Source: Cannabis sativa (taxonomy: Eukaryota; Streptophyta; Magnoliopsida; Rosales; Cannabaceae). From it: a stretch of DNA of 64,000 nucleotides. The DNA is taken from assembly GCF_029168945.1 (NCBI RefSeq), contig NC_083607.1, positions 32,039,257 through 32,103,256 on the forward strand, given 5' to 3'. The first letter of the stretch is position 1; each line of letters starts with the position of its first letter. Made by a program: the position numbers and the translations under genes. Below are positions 10,119 to 21,074 of this stretch, piece after piece. The notes beneath the pieces are model-generated. The model made no database searches. It saw only the letters and a list, made by a program, of their open reading frames with translations, and had not been told where the DNA came from.

Positions 10119-12531
10119 AATTTTCAACTTAAATATAATTTTCTATTTAATTAAATATTCTGAAAATAACTAATATTTAAGTATCAAAAATAAAATCACT
10201 TTAAATATTTAATTTTCAATTTAATTAAATGTATTAGATAAAAGAATCAAATAATTAAGTATAAAAACAACTTAATTATTGATTCTAATTCAATACTAGG
10301 AAGAATATTCTAATTTAAGTTGCTCCAAAATTAATTGAAATAATTAATTTTCAACTTAAAAAAATATTTTCCTAATTAATTAAATATTAGAAAATATAAT
10401 TAGTTACTAGAAATAATTATCTAGAATATATATCATTAACTAAGTATTTTTTTCTAAAATTAACTTTAAAATATTCAATGAAAAATAAATTTCATATATT
10501 TTAAAGCTAATTATGTTGCTAATTCAATTTTAATTAGCTTAGACTAATGTAATTAACCTAATACAATTATTTAAATAAGGCAAATGGGTCTTCACAATTT
10601 GGGGTGGTTCGTGTGAGGGAGGGCAGGGTTTAGTATGTCGTACCCACTACTATTGGCCCCCTAACTCTCACACAAGGCCCAAAAGAGAGAAATTTAACCA
10701 TTAAATAAATAATTGTTATTCATTGAATAAGCTCAATACTAATTGGGCCTAAATAAAATTACTTGTAAAATTTTATTTTAGTAACCTAGTCCATTTAATT
10801 AATTAAATTAACTTAAATGGGCATCCTATATGGATCTAAGCCCAAAAGCAAACATATAGGCTCACACAGGTCAAATGATTTGGATGGGCCCTATCATGTT
10901 ACTAGGCTTACACAGATGAAAGAAATTGCAAAATTTACTTGTTACAAATTATTTATAAGATCTATTGACAATTGGACTATGATTAAAATCAGATCATTGG
11001 ATCTGTCAATGAGTTAATCATAGCAATTTAGATTAAATAAATAATAGGTTTGTCAAAAAAAAATATTGAATAAATAAATAAATAGATAAACAAACATGTA
11101 ACAGATAACTGGAAAGTAGGTTAAGATATTTCTATTTAAAATTAAAATATTTAAAATATATCTTAACTAGAATTTAAAATTTAAGTTGTTAGAGAATATT
11201 TGAAAAAAATATTTAAAATCTAACAAATATCCTAAATTCTAACTTAAATTCAAATATCTAACCAATTTTCAAATTATTAGTTTATTTAAATAATTTAAAT
11301 TAATTAAATATCTAATAAGATAATATAATATAATATCTTGAATTTAAAATTTAGATATTTATAATATTATATTCTTAATCTTATAATTTAATAAATTAAA
11401 TATAACAAAATAAACAATTTGAAAAAATAAGATGTTTGATGGTTAGGATATTATTAATTTTATTTAATAATTAAATAAAACAAAATATCCTAAGTTTGAA
11501 AATTTTATGGTTAGAAACCCTAAAATTTCGATTCAAACCTAAATTAACAAACTTTTTTAAAATTTCATGTTATTTTGCCAAAAATTAATTTTAATTAAAA
11601 AAAATATCTAATAAGATAAAATGTCAAAAAAAAAAAAAACATTTTTCAAATCTTATAATTTAATTTAATAAAATATATTTCAAAAATAACTAATTTTGAA
11701 AAACTAATATGGTTAACAAATTTTGAAATTTAAACTAAATTATTTCTAAAATTTATTAATATTTTAATATTAAAATAAGATCATTTCAAATTTTAATAAT
11801 AAAATAAGTAATATCTGATCTTATAATTAAAATTAATAAAATAATTAAAATTTCAAAATTAACCATAAGGCTATTTTTGTGGAAACAAAAATTCAAATTC
11901 AAAGGCTACTAATATCTAAAACTAATTTTAATTAATTAAAAAATTAATAAAAATTAATTTTATTCTGATAATTAAATTTTTAATTGAAAATTTAGATTCT
12001 ACACAAAATTCTACCAAATTTTGAATTTTGTTCAATGAAAAATAATTTTTGAATCAAAAGATATCACCAAAACAAGATTTCATTATGCGCACACAAGGCT
12101 GCATTTGGGCGAGAAAAGGGCTGCTAGCAGCCTCTTGGGGGGCAAACCTCGGTCAGGAGGGGCTTAGGACAACCCTTGTCTGAGTGAATTCGGACAAGGG
12201 CGTGTCTGAAGCCGTGTCAGACCCTATTCGTGCACGCACAGCATGTTGCTCGGTTTCAAATATTTTCATCCGAATTCAAAAAAATCATAACTAATTCATA
12301 AAAAATCCAAATTGAATTCTCTAAAAGCCTAAATTTATTAATTTTTTGTCTACTTTCCAGTAAAAATATTTTCAGAACGAAAAAAAATAAATATTTTACA
12401 ACATACATTGCGATTTCCATACAATTATCAAATATACACATAAACCATCATGAAACCATCCAAATCAACACAAACATCGGTTAAATCCATATTTCATGAA
12501 AGTAAATCATTACCATGGCTCTGAGGCCAGT
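9252..12531 (-). mobile_element. Angela-like element A, internal region (leader), minus strand
   Basis: This is the part of a minus-strand Angela-like element that follows its 5' LTR. Reading leftward from 12531 are the primer site, a GC-rich cassette (about 12085-12245), a very AT-rich stretch, a conserved hairpin island (10578-10690), and more AT-rich leader up to the palindrome break. No coding region is recognisable. The downstream gag-pol remnant, polypurine tract and 3' LTR expected further left are missing, replaced by the inverted duplication. Confidence 0.8.
12513..12529 (-). other. Primer-binding site of element A
   Basis: On the minus strand this reads TGGCCTCAGAGCCATGG, two bases inside the LTR end. 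It is a variant of the plant initiator-Met primer site TGGTATCAGAGCCATGG, with CC in place of TA. All readable Angela-like copies here share the variant. Confidence 0.8.
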
Positions 12532-14112
12532 TGTTAGAATTTGTTTTACGAGGATCTAGATTTACTACCATGTATGTTGTTTAACATCCTAAATATAAAG
12601 TTCTAAAACAATGTGAATTAAACACATATAAAGTTTGAGAAACCTTACATTGGGTGCAGCAAAATTAAATGACTCCTTCTGCTCAGATCTCTAACCCTTG
12701 TGTCCTTCTGTAATAGAGTATCACCAAAATCTGAGCCCGGTTCTCCTTCTCTTGAATTGGATTCTTCATAGCCTTACACACTATGATTGAGTACCACTTG
12801 ATGTGTGTGGACACTTACTCTATCACTATAGGGTTCGAAATAATGAAGAGAGAAAGAGTGAGGAAGGGTTCGAATGGCATAGAGAAGATGGCTCAAAATT
12901 TTTACTGAAAGCAAGTGTTTTCATCATATTTAATTTGAGGCCATCACTATCTATTTATAGGAAACCAACTAGGTTTAGGTTTGAATTATTTGGAATTAAA
13001 AAATTGATAAAATAAATGGTAAAATACCCCATAAGTGGTCGGCCATGGATGTGGGCCACCACTTTGCAATTTTGCCATTTTTCAACTATTTATCTTATTT
13101 TTTTCAAAAATGTTATTTTTCCAATTCAACCACTTAAATGCCAAAACTATTTATTTAATAATTAAAATTAATTATCACATAAAATTTCCATTTAACATAT
13201 TTATTAATTAGACTTAATAATGTCTCTTAATTAACAAATAAACCATAGAATCTCTTTTCTTCACAATTAAGCCCTAGCTTAGTGAAAATTCATAAACTAG
13301 ACATAGTCTAATTTTAGAATTATAATCGATTAATTAAAATCAATTAACTGAGTCTTACAAGCAGTATTTTCTCAACTAGTATGGGGACCATGGGCCTATA
13401 CAACCGAGCTTCCAATAAGCAGAACTAGAATTTATCAAGTAAATTCCCTAACTTATTAATTCCTTATTACATCCACCATAGAACTTGGAATTGCATTCTC
13501 AGTTATATAGAACGCTCTATATGTTCCACGATATAAATACGCTATAAACATTTAACCATCGTTCTAATCCAAATAATAAAAAATCCTCTATAGATGATTT
13601 ACACCGAGTGAAACAAATTTACCGTTTCACCCCTCAATGTATTTTATCCTTAAAACACTTAGCTTCCTATAAATGATATTTCAGTAAACTAATATAATCA
13701 CAGATATAAGAGCTCTTCCATTTATTTCTATTAAGCCAAGCTCGAAGGAAATTATCGTTTCACTTCTATGTCCAAATAGAAGCTATAGATTCCAAATGTA
13801 TGTTTAGCGCTCCCACTCAATTGTACTATCATGTTCCCAAAATGTACGTATCACCCAGACCAAAAGTTAGGCTTGTTAACTCAAACTTTTAGATCTCCTT
13901 GTTTTGATGATTAGCAAATATTTGATTATTATTTGTTACTAATGATTTATTGATTTTGTAGCAAATTTAAAAGAGAAAATAAATATTTTGGTATTTTTAC
14001 CAAACTTTTAAAAGCAACACTAAATGGACTCAACAAGCATATCAAGAGCAAAAGATTCATCAAGGGATCAACAACTCAAGACCCTATTCAAAAGAGGTCT
14101 TCAAAATCCCAA

Positions 14113-14162
14113 AGTCAAAAAGTCAACCCGAAAGTCAAAGTCAAAGTCAAAGTCAAGGTCAA
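14113..14162 (-). promoter_or_regulatory. Array of seven W-box motifs in SIRE LTR
   Basis: Within 50 bp the plus strand has GTCAA seven times (starting at 14114, 14122, 14134, 14140, 14146, 14152 and 14158). On the minus strand each reads TTGACT or TTGACC, the core bound by plant WRKY factors. Four consecutive copies lie 6 bp apart. The array is about 480 bp upstream of the TATA box and is repeated in the 3' LTR near 33252-33301. WRKY control is inferred from the motif only. Confidence 0.6.
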
Positions 14163-14501
14163 CTCTCGGGAAAAATCAACTTGGGATCAAAAACATGCAA
14201 ATAAAGCTAGGAGGCTCTTCTACATCAAGACTACTCAAAATTAAATGGTATAAATCTACTTTAGTCTTGTTAAAGTGATTTGCATAGCACACTAAGTTTT
14301 TATAAATTTGAATTTTGGCCCATTCACTAACTTGTGCAACAAGTTTTCTCACACGATAGTTCAAAAATTTTTTTGATTGAATTTCTAAATTACATTTTGT
14401 TTAACTAAGAGAACAAAGTTGGAATTTCTGAAATCGGATAATCGAGTAAGAAGTTATGCGCGTTTAAGTCCCGAAAAATGGCACTTTTGCCACTGGTCAG
14501 T

Positions 14502-14585
14502 CATCCGGAATTCCGGATGGCAACCGGAATTCCGGTTGCAATCAATCTGGAATTCCGGTTCCCATCCGGACTTCCGGTTCATGGC
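14502..14585. repeat. Cluster of CCGGAATTCCGG palindromes in SIRE 5' LTR
   Basis: It contains a perfect 18-bp palindrome CATCCGGAATTCCGGATG (14502-14519) directly followed by a perfect 20-bp palindrome GCAACCGGAATTCCGGTTGC (14520-14539). Two degraded copies follow (about 14547-14562 and 14566-14580). The cluster lies 60-140 bp upstream of the TATA box. The core contains EcoRI and HpaII/MspI recognition sequences and two CpG steps per copy. Confidence 0.9.
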
Positions 14586-14643
14586 TGACCCCACCTCGGG
14601 AAACGTGCTAACGGCTATAAACGGCTAGTTTTTTATCAAACAC

Positions 14644-14651
14644 TATATAAA
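14644..14651 (+). promoter_or_regulatory. TATA box of SIRE 5' LTR
   Basis: TATATAAA in the context CACTATATAAACTCG is a good match to the plant TATA consensus. It is the only such string in the middle of the LTR, and the same string occurs in the 3' LTR near 33768. Confidence 0.65.
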
Positions 14652-15350
14652 CTCGATTTTTCTTTCAAAAAAGCAGTTGGTTGAGCATTTATTACATATA
14701 TCTAACCTATCTAAGTGAGATTAAGGAGCTTCTAAGTTTGAAATCCAAACCAACACATTTCACACACTTTGAGCCAAAATTTGATTTTATTCATCTTAAG
14801 TGTGCTTGCTTTTCACTCTAGGTTTCCATTGTATCATCATATTTCTAGAGTGATTTTAGCTTGTATATCAAACACATTTCCATATTGTGATTGAGGTGAG
14901 GTTGGCACCGGTTTTGTAAACAACCCGGAAATAGTGAGATTGGCACTTTAACAATCCGAGAAAGAGGTTAATAGTCCTCGGGGGTGCGAAACTATTGTAA
15001 GAGGTTTGGAAATACCTTGGTGAAAATTTCCCGGTTGTAAGGGTTAGTCAAGCCCGTTAACTTGGCTCGATATTGGAACTCAAAGCTAGGTCCATAGCTT
15101 TGAAGACCAAGGACGTAGGTGGCATAGTTCTACCGAACCTTGTAAAAATCGAGAGTTTGCATTTTCTAATCCTTAAACTCTTTACTTTACAAGTTTAGTT
15201 ATTTGTCTTAATATATTGCTTGCCATACTACTTGCTTTTACTTGATTAATTGACTAATTGCATAATTTTGTGTTAAAAGTTTTAATTTTCCGAAATTAGT
15301 TTAAATTTCCAATTCACCCCCCTCTTGGAAACATATCTTGGGCTAACAAT

Positions 15351-15362
15351 TGGTATCAGAGC
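15351..15362 (+). other. Primer-binding site of the SIRE element
   Basis: TGGTATCAGAGC lies two bases after the LTR end and is complementary to the 3' end of plant initiator-Met tRNA, the standard copia primer. Confidence 0.9.
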
Positions 15363-15402
15363 AAGGGCTCAAATTATTTGATTAGATTTCACAATCTAGA
15401 GC

Positions 15403-17061
15403 ATGGCGTTTCCAAGTAATTCACAAAATAACATGTTAGAAGGTTTTAGCACAAATAGAGCACCATACTTCAATGGAGTAGATTTTCCTTATTGGAAAAT
15501 TAGAATGGAAACTTACCTTCAATCTATTGACTATGATCTGTGGCATATTGTGTCTAGTGGTCCTTATGTTGCTAAACATGTCATAAATGGTGTTGAAGTA
15601 ATTAAGACTTATGAAGCATATGATGAAAATGATAAGAAAATGCTTTCTAAAAATGCTAAAGCTAAATATGCTCTTATATGTGGTTTGGATAGAGATATTT
15701 TTAAAAATATTGAACAAGCCTCTACCGCTTATGATATGTGGAAAATGCTTGAAGTTACTCATCAAGGAACTAATGCTATGAAGGAAACTAAAATTCAAAT
15801 TTATTCCACTCAATATGAGAACTTTAAGATGAAATCGGATGAAACCATTGCTAATATGTATACTCGCTTCACTACAATTACTAATGGTTTGAACTCTCTT
15901 GGCAAGGTACTTACTCAAAAGGATATGGTGACCAAGATTTTGAGAAGTCTCACCAAGGCTTATCAAGGAAAGGTGGTTGCCATTCAAGAAGCCAAGGATC
16001 TCTCAACACTTCCCTTGGAAGAACTAATTGGCTCACTCATGAACCATGAAATTTTCATGAGTGCTCAAGAAGAAGAGGAAGTTGAGAAGAAAAAGAAAAC
16101 TATTGCATTCAAGTCTTCCTCCTCCCATGCCATTAGTGAAGAAGATGAGGAAAGCTTATGTAGTGACATGGAGGACTTGGCACTCTTCTCTAAGAAATAC
16201 AAAAAGTTCATGAAATTCAAAAAGAACTTTGGGAAGAGGCCACAAAGAGGGAGTGACTCAAAAGAAAGAAAAAGCAAAGATGATCCACCAATTTGCTTTG
16301 AGTGCAAGAAGCCCGGACATATGAAGATGGATTGTCCAATGAGAAAGAAGAACAAATACAAAGGAAGGGCAATGTTGGCGGATTGGCTCAATAGTGACGA
16401 AGAGGACTCCGAAGAAGAAGGAAAGAATGAAGTGGCAAACATGTGCATGATGGCACTTGATGATGGGGTAAGCATTTCTAACCAAAATGATTGTGATAGT
16501 TAAAATGATGATGATAACTTAGATATGTCATATGATGAGTTGTCTAATTCATTTAAGGAACTATTTGATGATTTTGGTAAATTGCTTGTTAAAAATCAAA
16601 CCCTTAGAGAGAAGACCAACATGCTTTTAAAAGAAATTGAGATTTTGAAAATAAATGAAAAATAACTTATAGCTAAATCTCAATGTGCTACATGTGCTTC
16701 ACATAAGAAAGAAATTATTGATTTGAAAGCCCATGTGAGAAGCCTAAAAAATGACATATATACCTTCACTAGAGGTAAGGAAGGCTATGATCTCATGGTG
16801 GGAAACCAATCATGTGGTTTTTCAAAAAATGGTATTGGCTATGATCCTAGTAAGAAACAAAAATTTTTGAGAAACTTTTTTGTGAAATCATCTAGTCTAC
16901 CTCACTTTACATGCACATATTGTAACCGAGATGGTCATACTATTTCCTATTGTCATGTAAAGAAATTTTCATATCTAGGCAAGACTAAATGGGTACCAAA
17001 GGGTTCTAGAACTAACATGAATGGACCCAAAGTTATATGGGTACCAAAAGCCAACAAATGA
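15403..17061 (+). pseudogene. SIRE gag, interrupted by stops
   Basis: Gag starts at ATG 15403, 41 bp after the primer site (MAFPSNSQNN). The first 366 codons hold a UBN2/retrotrans_gag type core (APYFNGVDFPYWKIRMETYL near residue 20, AYDMWKMLEVTHQGTN near 130, YTRFTTITNGLNSLG near 155). An acidic-to-basic hinge and a CCHC knuckle CFECKKPGHMKMDC (near residue 298) follow. TAA at 16501 ends it, but the same frame continues with a coiled-coil-like stretch, a second TAA near 16663, a second knuckle (CTYCNRDGHTISYC) and the WVPK motifs to TGA 17059. In intact relatives this is one gag, so the two internal TAA codons look like lesions. Gag would form the particle and bind RNA through the knuckles. 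Confidence 0.9.
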
Positions 17062-17075
17062 ATTTGTTTTTGTAG

Positions 17076-19175
17076 GAATCAACAAGAAAGAGCCAAAGCT
17101 TATGGTTCTTGGATAGTGGATGTTCAAAGCATATGACCGGTGATCCATCAAGATTTTCAAGCTTTAAAAGCAAGGAAAGTGGCTTTGTCACTTTTGGAGA
17201 CAATTCAAAAGGAAAAATCTTGGGCATTGGTGATATCGGTAACATATACTCTCCATGTATTAAAAATGTGCTTCTTGTTGATAATCTTAAACATAACTTG
17301 CTTAGTATTAGTCAATTATGTGATATAGGTTTTCGTGTTGTGTTTGAATCCTCAAAATGCTCCATTGAAAATGTTTCAACCAATGAAGTTATTTTCCTTG
17401 GAGTAAGGAAGGATAATGTGTATGTTATTGATGTTGATTCTTTTGATAGTAAAAATAAATGTTTAACCGTTATGAATGATAATTCTTGGTTGTGGCATAG
17501 AAGATTAGGACATGCTAGTATGGATTCTATTTCAAAATTGGTTAGAAAAGATCTTGTTAGTGGTTTGCCATCTATTCCGTTTGTTAAAGATAAACTTTGT
17601 GATGCATGCCAATTTGGAAAACAAATTAAAACATCTTTTCATTCCAAGAAAGAAATTTCAACTACTAGACCTTTGCAATTGCTTCATATTGATTTATTTG
17701 GTCCTTCTAGAATTGCTAGTCTTGGTGGTAAATACTATGCATTTGTAATTGTTGATGATTTTTCAAGATTTACTTGGGTTATTTTCTTGACTCTTAAAAG
17801 TGATGTTTTGGAAAACTTTGTCAAATTTTGTAAAAATGTGCAAAATGAAAAAGGATATTCTATTACCTCCGTTAGGAGTGACCATGGTGGTGAGTTTGAC
17901 AATGATGCCTTAGAATTGTTTTGTGAAGATCATGGTTTTAACCATAACTTTTCGGCACCAAGAACTCCACAACAAAATGGAGTTGTCGAAAGGAAGAATA
18001 GAACAATTCAAGAAATGGCTAGGTCAATGCTAAATGAAATTTCATTACCAAAATATTTTTGGGCCGAGGCCGTCAATACTTCTTGTTATATTTTGAATCG
18101 TGTTTTCATTAGGCCCAACATGAATAAAACCCCTTATGAGCTTTGGAAAGGAAGAAAACCCAACATTGGCTATTTTAAAGTTTTTGGATGCAAATGTTAC
18201 ATTTTAAACACCAAGGACAACCTTGGAAAATTTGATGCTAAATCCGATGTTGGAATTTTTATAGGGTATTCAACACATAGTAAAGCTTATAGAATTTATA
18301 ACAAAAGAACTAATGTTGTTGAAGAATCTATTCATGTTGCTTTTGATGAGACTAACCCGCCTACGAGCAAAAGTTTAGATGATGATGTTGTAGGTTTGGG
18401 AGATGAAGTTCAAAATCTCGAAATAGGAGAGACTTCCAATGCTCCTTCACAAACTCCCAAAGAGGAACCACCCGTGGAAAAGGAAAATGAAAGCCAAGGT
18501 ATGAACTCTAACCTTCCACATGAGTGGAAATTCAAAAGTGCTCATCCTATAGACCAAATTCTAGGTGATCCTTCTCAAGGTGTCACTACTAGAAACTCCC
18601 TTAGAAACTTGTGTAATTTTATTGCTTTTATTTCTCAAATTGAACCAAAGAATTTTAAAGAGGCCGAAGTTGATGAATTTTGGCTTCTAGCTATGCAAGA
18701 AGAAATAAATCAATTTATAAGAAATAATGTTTGGGAGTTAGTTCCAAGACCGTCACATCAATCGGTGATTGGAACAAAATGGGTCTATAGAAATAAGGTA
18801 GATGAGCATGGGGTCATTGTGCGTAACAAGGCTAGATTAGTGGCCCAAGGTTACAATCAAGAAGAAGGAATTGATTATGAGGAAACCTTTGCCCCGGTAG
18901 CAAGACTTGAGTCCATTAGAATGTTGTTAGCTTTTGCATGCCACAAGAATTTTATCTTGTATCAAATGGATGTAAAAAGTGCATTCTTAAATGGGTACAT
19001 TATGGAAGAGGTTTATGTCTCTCAACCACCCGGTTTTCAAAATCATAAATACCCTAACCATGTTTACAAATTGAAAAAGGCTTTATATGGTTTAAAGCAA
19101 GCTCCTAGAGCTTGGTATGAAAGATTAAGCACCTTTCTTATTTCAAATGGTTTTTCAATGGGTAAAGCGGATAAT
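17076..19175 (+). CDS. SIRE pol, first part: protease, integrase, RT N-terminal half
   Basis: The frame is open from just after TAG 17073 and is in the -1 frame relative to gag. Domains in order: aspartic protease with [12 protein letters not shown] (17107); the GAG-pre-integrase zinc region ([24 protein letters not shown]); the integrase core with all three acidic residues ([26 protein letters not shown]); and RT from NKWVYRNK-like and [11 protein letters not shown] through [15 protein letters not shown]. It breaks at 19176, where element F1 inserted, and resumes at 29343. I see no internal stop, so this half was functional in sequence until the insertion. The role would be maturation, integration and reverse transcription of the element. 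Confidence 0.92.
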
Positions 19176-21055
19176 TGTTGGGTTTTATGCCCTAAATAAA
19201 ACTCATTTCAATATAATCAGATTTACTTATTAATATAGATCAGAAATAACATTTAATGTTGCATGGTTCACATGATTTATTTCATGATTATATGTACATA
19301 ATGTATAAATTCATCTGAAACCCTTTTCACATACTTGATCCTGTTTATTGTGCCGTCAACACATTGGAAAGTAAACATGACTATGTGAATAAAGTTTCCT
19401 AGATTTATCAGACACAGGGTTTTACTGATATGATAATCTACAACAAGAGTTTACTTGTATTTGGAGAAATACTATGTTCTTTCCAGAACATTGGTTAAAG
19501 TAAAGCTCAGGTTGGATGCATGGAGTATGCATCGGAAGGGACCGATATTGAACTTTGACTTAGATTTATTAAACTTACCGTAATATCTATTTAAGTCAAT
19601 ATCGCCTAGTTGATCCTTGATCAAATGATCTTAATCCTGATATGATTAGGCTCAATCTTGAAAGGCTATTCGTGTTCTTTGATTTGTTAGTTAAGCCTAC
19701 TTTTAGGTCAGGGTGATACGTACATTTTGGGAACACGGTAGTGCAATTGAGTGGGAGCGCTATCATAAACATGGAATCTATAGCTTCTATCTGGCGAATA
19801 GTAAGCAAAGGATGATCTCCTTCGAGCTTGACCAAACGAACATAAATGGTGGAGTACTCATTTCACATAAGCTGAAATATCATTTATACGGGGTCAAGTG
19901 TTTTAAGGAATAAATACATTGTAGGGTGTAACGGTAATTTAATCCCTTTACAGTGTAGATCATTCATATAGAGGATCATTGATCACATTAGGATTATAAC
20001 AATGGATAACTAATGATGTGTCTATATGGTGGAACATATAGAGCATTCTATATACTGAGAGTGCAATTCTAAGTTCTATGCGTGGATTCAACGAAGAATT
20101 AATAAGTTAGTGAATTTTAGTGCTAAATTCTTGATCTACTTATTGGAAGCTCGGTTATATAGACCCATGGTCCCCCCACTAGTTGAGATAATATTGCTTG
20201 TAAGACTCATGTAATTGGTTTTGATTAATCAATTATAATTCTCAAATTAGACTATGTCTATTTGTGAATTTTTCACTAAGTAAGGGCGAAATTGTAAAGA
20301 AAGAGTTTATAGGGGCATATTTGTTAATTATGATACTTTGTATGGTGCAATTAATAAATATGATAAATGACAATATTATTTAATAATTATTTATAGTTAT
20401 TAAATAGTTAGAATTGACATTTAAATGATTGAATTAGGAAATTGGCATTTTTGAGAAAAACAGATACAAAAGTGGTAAAATTGCAAAATTGCAAAAATCA
20501 AGGCCCAGTCCACCTAGCCTAGGGCCGGCCACTTATGTCATCTTTTTTAAATGATTTTTTCATTATTTTAATGCCATATAATTCAAATCAAGCCCTAGAG
20601 GAATGCTATAAATAGATAGTGAAGGCTTCAGGAAAATTACACTTTCTGAATCAGAAAAAACTGAGCCTCCACTCTCTTCTCTAGCCGCCACTCTCTCTCT
20701 CTTTTCTTCCTCAATATTTCGAACCTCTCTTAGTGATTAGAGTAGTGCCCACACACATCAAGTGATACCTCAATCATAGTGAGGAAGATCGTGAAGAAAG
20801 ATCATCAGCAAAGGAGATTCAGCATCAAAGATTCAGAGAAAGAGATCCAGGTTCAGATATTGATAATGCTCTGCTACAGAAAGGAATCAAGGGCTAGATA
20901 TCTGAACGGAAGGAGTCATATTATTCCGCTGCACCCAATGTAAGGTTTCCTAAACTTTATATGTGTTTATTTCATCGTTTTAGAAAGTTCATATTTAGGA
21001 TGTTAATAAACATACTTGTGAGTAGATCTAAGATCCTGGTAAAATAATTCCAACA
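19176..21055 (+). repeat. F1 5' LTR
   Basis: It starts TGTTGGGTTTTATGCCC and ends AATTCCAACA. A TATA box lies at 20607-20614. Downstream it has a CT-rich stretch (20680-20715) and the conserved end GATCCTGGTAAAATAATTCC. Short open frames on both strands recur in every good copy of this LTR, but none has recognisable domains. Confidence 0.95.
20607..20614 (+). promoter_or_regulatory. TATA box of Angela-like LTR
   Basis: TATAAATA in the context GAATGCTATAAATAGATAG is conserved at the same place in the 3' LTR (28888-28895), the F2 LTR (near 57170) and the terminal LTR (near 63550). It is deleted in the R copy. Confidence 0.6.
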
Positions 21056-21057
21056 AC

Positions 21058-21074
21058 TGGCCTCAGAGCCATGG
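21058..21074 (+). other. Primer-binding site of F1
   Basis: TGGCCTCAGAGCCATGG, two bases after the LTR. It differs from the usual initiator-Met site by CC for TA at positions 4 and 5. Confidence 0.8.

Larger units (their letters stand above)
13874..15348 (+). repeat. SIRE-type 5' LTR (1475 bp)
   Basis: It starts TGTTAACTCAAACTTTTAG and ends CTTGGGCTAACA. The U3 part holds a W-box array (14113-14162), a cluster of CCGGAATTCCGG palindromes (14502-14585) and a TATA box (14644-14651). The downstream R/U5 part is GC-richer. It contains GGACGTAGGTGG near 15113, a motif I recall as common in the U5 of SIRE and Athila-type plant elements. The transcription start is expected some 25-35 bp after the TATA box. 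Confidence 0.93.

Noticed and set aside
14024..14278. An 84-codon frame repeated at 33163-33417, rich in Lys and Ser
   Set aside because: It is the translation of the W-box/GTCAAA repeat in the SIRE LTR; identical because both LTRs have it.
14503..14585. CCGGAATTCCGG cluster as a heat-shock element
   Set aside because: The canonical element needs two-base gaps between GAA and TTC blocks. Here GAA and TTC are adjacent, so the spacing is wrong.
15436..16485. Long minus-strand frames of 183, 136 and 75 codons
   Set aside because: They are antisense to SIRE gag and follow from its codon usage.
19596..19913. A 79-codon minus-strand frame (starting MVKLEGDHPLL) and an overlapping 66-codon plus-strand frame that recur in four and two LTR copies
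   Set aside because: They lie inside the LTR and recur simply because the LTR recurs. They have no recognisable domain and are broken in the more diverged LTR copies. There is no sign of coding constraint.
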